5,610 bases of DNA from Spirochaetaceae bacterium (lineage in GTDB: Bacteria; Spirochaetota; Spirochaetia; SZUA-6; RPPD01). Positions within the stretch are counted from its first letter, which is position 1. Each line of letters starts with the position of its first letter. Shown here piece after piece: positions 5,014-5,610 of the stretch. The notes beneath the pieces are model-generated. The model saw only the letters and a list, made by a program, of their open reading frames with translations, made no database searches and was not told the DNA's origin. The translations under genes and the position numbers were made by a program. The DNA is taken from contig RPPD01000171.1 of NCBI GenBank assembly GCA_003818675.1, positions 1 to 5,610 on the forward strand. The letters are read 5' to 3'.

Positions 5014-5051
5014 GTTGTGAAAGAATCTGTGACAACCTGGAGCATAGAATA

Positions 5052-5609
5052 ATGAGCGATACCAAATGGAACTATGAAGTTTTCTGGAAAGAAGTCATAA
5101 ATACAATCAGGCATGAGATTTCCGAACAGGAATACCTCATGTGGTTCAACAACATGTCCTATCATTCCTCGGCAGAGCTTGAGATCCTGCTTTCAGTTCC
5201 TTCCTCATTTTACAGGGATCAGGTGAGTAAACGGTATCTGTCTTTTATAGAAGAAAAGCTGTACGAGCTTTCAGGGAACCTGATAAAGCTTTCCTTTGTT
5301 GTCAGTGCCCAGCCAAAGCCTGGCCAGGACGAAAAAAAGGACAAAATAGAGGAAAAAAAGGCTGAACCAAAGGAAATTCGCATGCACCCGAGGCTCCACA
5401 GTGACTATAATTTTGAAAAATTCGTCATTGGCGAGAACAATTCCTTCGCAGCAAATGCAGCCTTTGCCATTGCCAAAAATCCAGGAACTGCCTACAACCC
5501 ATGCCTTATATATGGTGGTGTAGGTCTTGGCAAAACGCACCTCATCCCGGACATAGGAAACCAGGCATACCAGCAGTTTCACAAACTCAAGGTCGTCTAT
5601 GACACAGCA
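5052..5609 (+). CDS. dnaA: Chromosomal replication initiator DnaA, 5' part only
   Basis: The first 186 codons; the gene runs off the right edge. DnaA is the AAA+ initiator that binds DnaA boxes, oligomerises with ATP and opens oriC. Domain I at about 5-80 (FWKEVINTIRHEISEQEYLMWF, then LLSVPSSFYRDQV), the charged lysine-rich domain II linker at about 86-110, then domain III from HPRLHSDYNFEKFVIGENNSFAANAA with Walker A GGVGLGKT at 155-162. ATG 5052 is preceded by GGAG (5039-5042) at nine bases, and the N-terminus fits the family, so the start is firm. The domain II linker has two GAAAAAAAGG tracts (from 5331 and 5352). Residue 166, shortly after Walker A, is proline (HLIPDIGN), where H or Q is usual. 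Walker B, box VII and the DNA-binding domain IV are outside the window. Confidence 0.97.
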   Translation, partial: MSDTKWNYEVFWKEVINTIRHEISEQEYLMWFNNMSYHSSAELEILLSVPSSFYRDQVSKRYLSFIEEKLYELSGNLIKLSFVVSAQPKPGQDEKKDKIEEKKAEPKEIRMHPRLHSDYNFEKFVIGENNSFAANAAFAIAKNPGTAYNPCLIYGGVGLGKTHLIPDIGNQAYQQFHKLKVVYDTA

Positions 5610-5610
5610 C

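Larger units (their letters stand above)
4712..5038. other. oriC: Probable chromosomal replication origin (oriC) between recR and dnaA
   Basis: This gap has no credible gene. It holds two perfect DnaA boxes (4799-4807 and 5005-5013) in the same orientation flanking a block of extreme AT richness (28 G/C in 170 bases at 4831-5000), and it sits directly upstream of dnaA, with parAB a few kb away. That combination is the standard signature of bacterial oriC. A 10-mer direct repeat TTGAAAATTA recurs at 4710-4719 and 4960-4969, possibly by chance. Only two strict boxes is few, so weaker boxes or a second cluster (for example by dnaN) may contribute. Confidence 0.7.

Noticed and set aside
5014..5036. 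TTGTGAAAG and TGTGACAAC as further DnaA boxes after box 2
   Set aside because: Each has two or more mismatches at conserved positions of TGTGNATAA; they could be weak boxes but sequence alone does not support calling them.
4926..5165. 79-codon minus-strand frame over oriC and the dnaA start
   Set aside because: It crosses the AT-rich origin and the coding start of dnaA on the opposite strand; no family resemblance and no convincing ribosome binding site.

Overview
This is a compact core-chromosome window with every gene on the + strand. It reads as an origin-proximal segment of a bacterium with moderate GC content, and most likely a spirochaete of the Treponema/Spirochaeta type. That placement is an inference from three things: the remembered wording of the DnaA and DnaX N-termini, the dnaX-ybaB-recR block next to dnaA, and tRNA genes without an encoded CCA. 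I could not run a search.

Layout: the 3' part of parA (2-430) overlaps parB (423-1289). A near-consensus sigma70-type promoter (1330-1358) then precedes a cluster of five tRNA genes: Ser(TGA), Ser(GCT), Arg(GCG), Ser(CGA) and Ser(GGA). Between the fourth and fifth lies a candidate terminator hairpin. Five bases after the last tRNA begins a small bacterial SRP RNA (4.5S type), whose outer stem runs into a T tract. Then come dnaX (2119-3738), ybaB/ebfC (3754-4086) and recR (4089-4673), closely spaced and probably one operon. A gene-free, very AT-rich stretch (4674-5051) carries two perfect DnaA boxes and is the likely oriC. dnaA starts at 5052 and leaves the window at the right edge.

How the parts fit: ParA/ParB segregate the origin, DnaA fires it, DnaX loads the replicase clamp, and RecR with YbaB/EbfC act in recombination or nucleoid roles. 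The tRNAs and SRP RNA supply translation and protein targeting. If the origin is at 4700-5040, everything to its left is transcribed towards it, so head-on to the leftward fork.

I found no mobile element, CRISPR array, defence cluster or unfamiliar gene. The points worth a second look are small-scale. They are three perfect inverted repeats inside coding sequence (the strongest is 15 bp in dnaX), A-run slippery sites in dnaX and parB that lead to early stops, an unusual tRNA-Arg(GCG), a mosaic-looking tRNA-Ser(CGA), an odd proline just after the DnaA Walker A motif, and the minimal oriC architecture.
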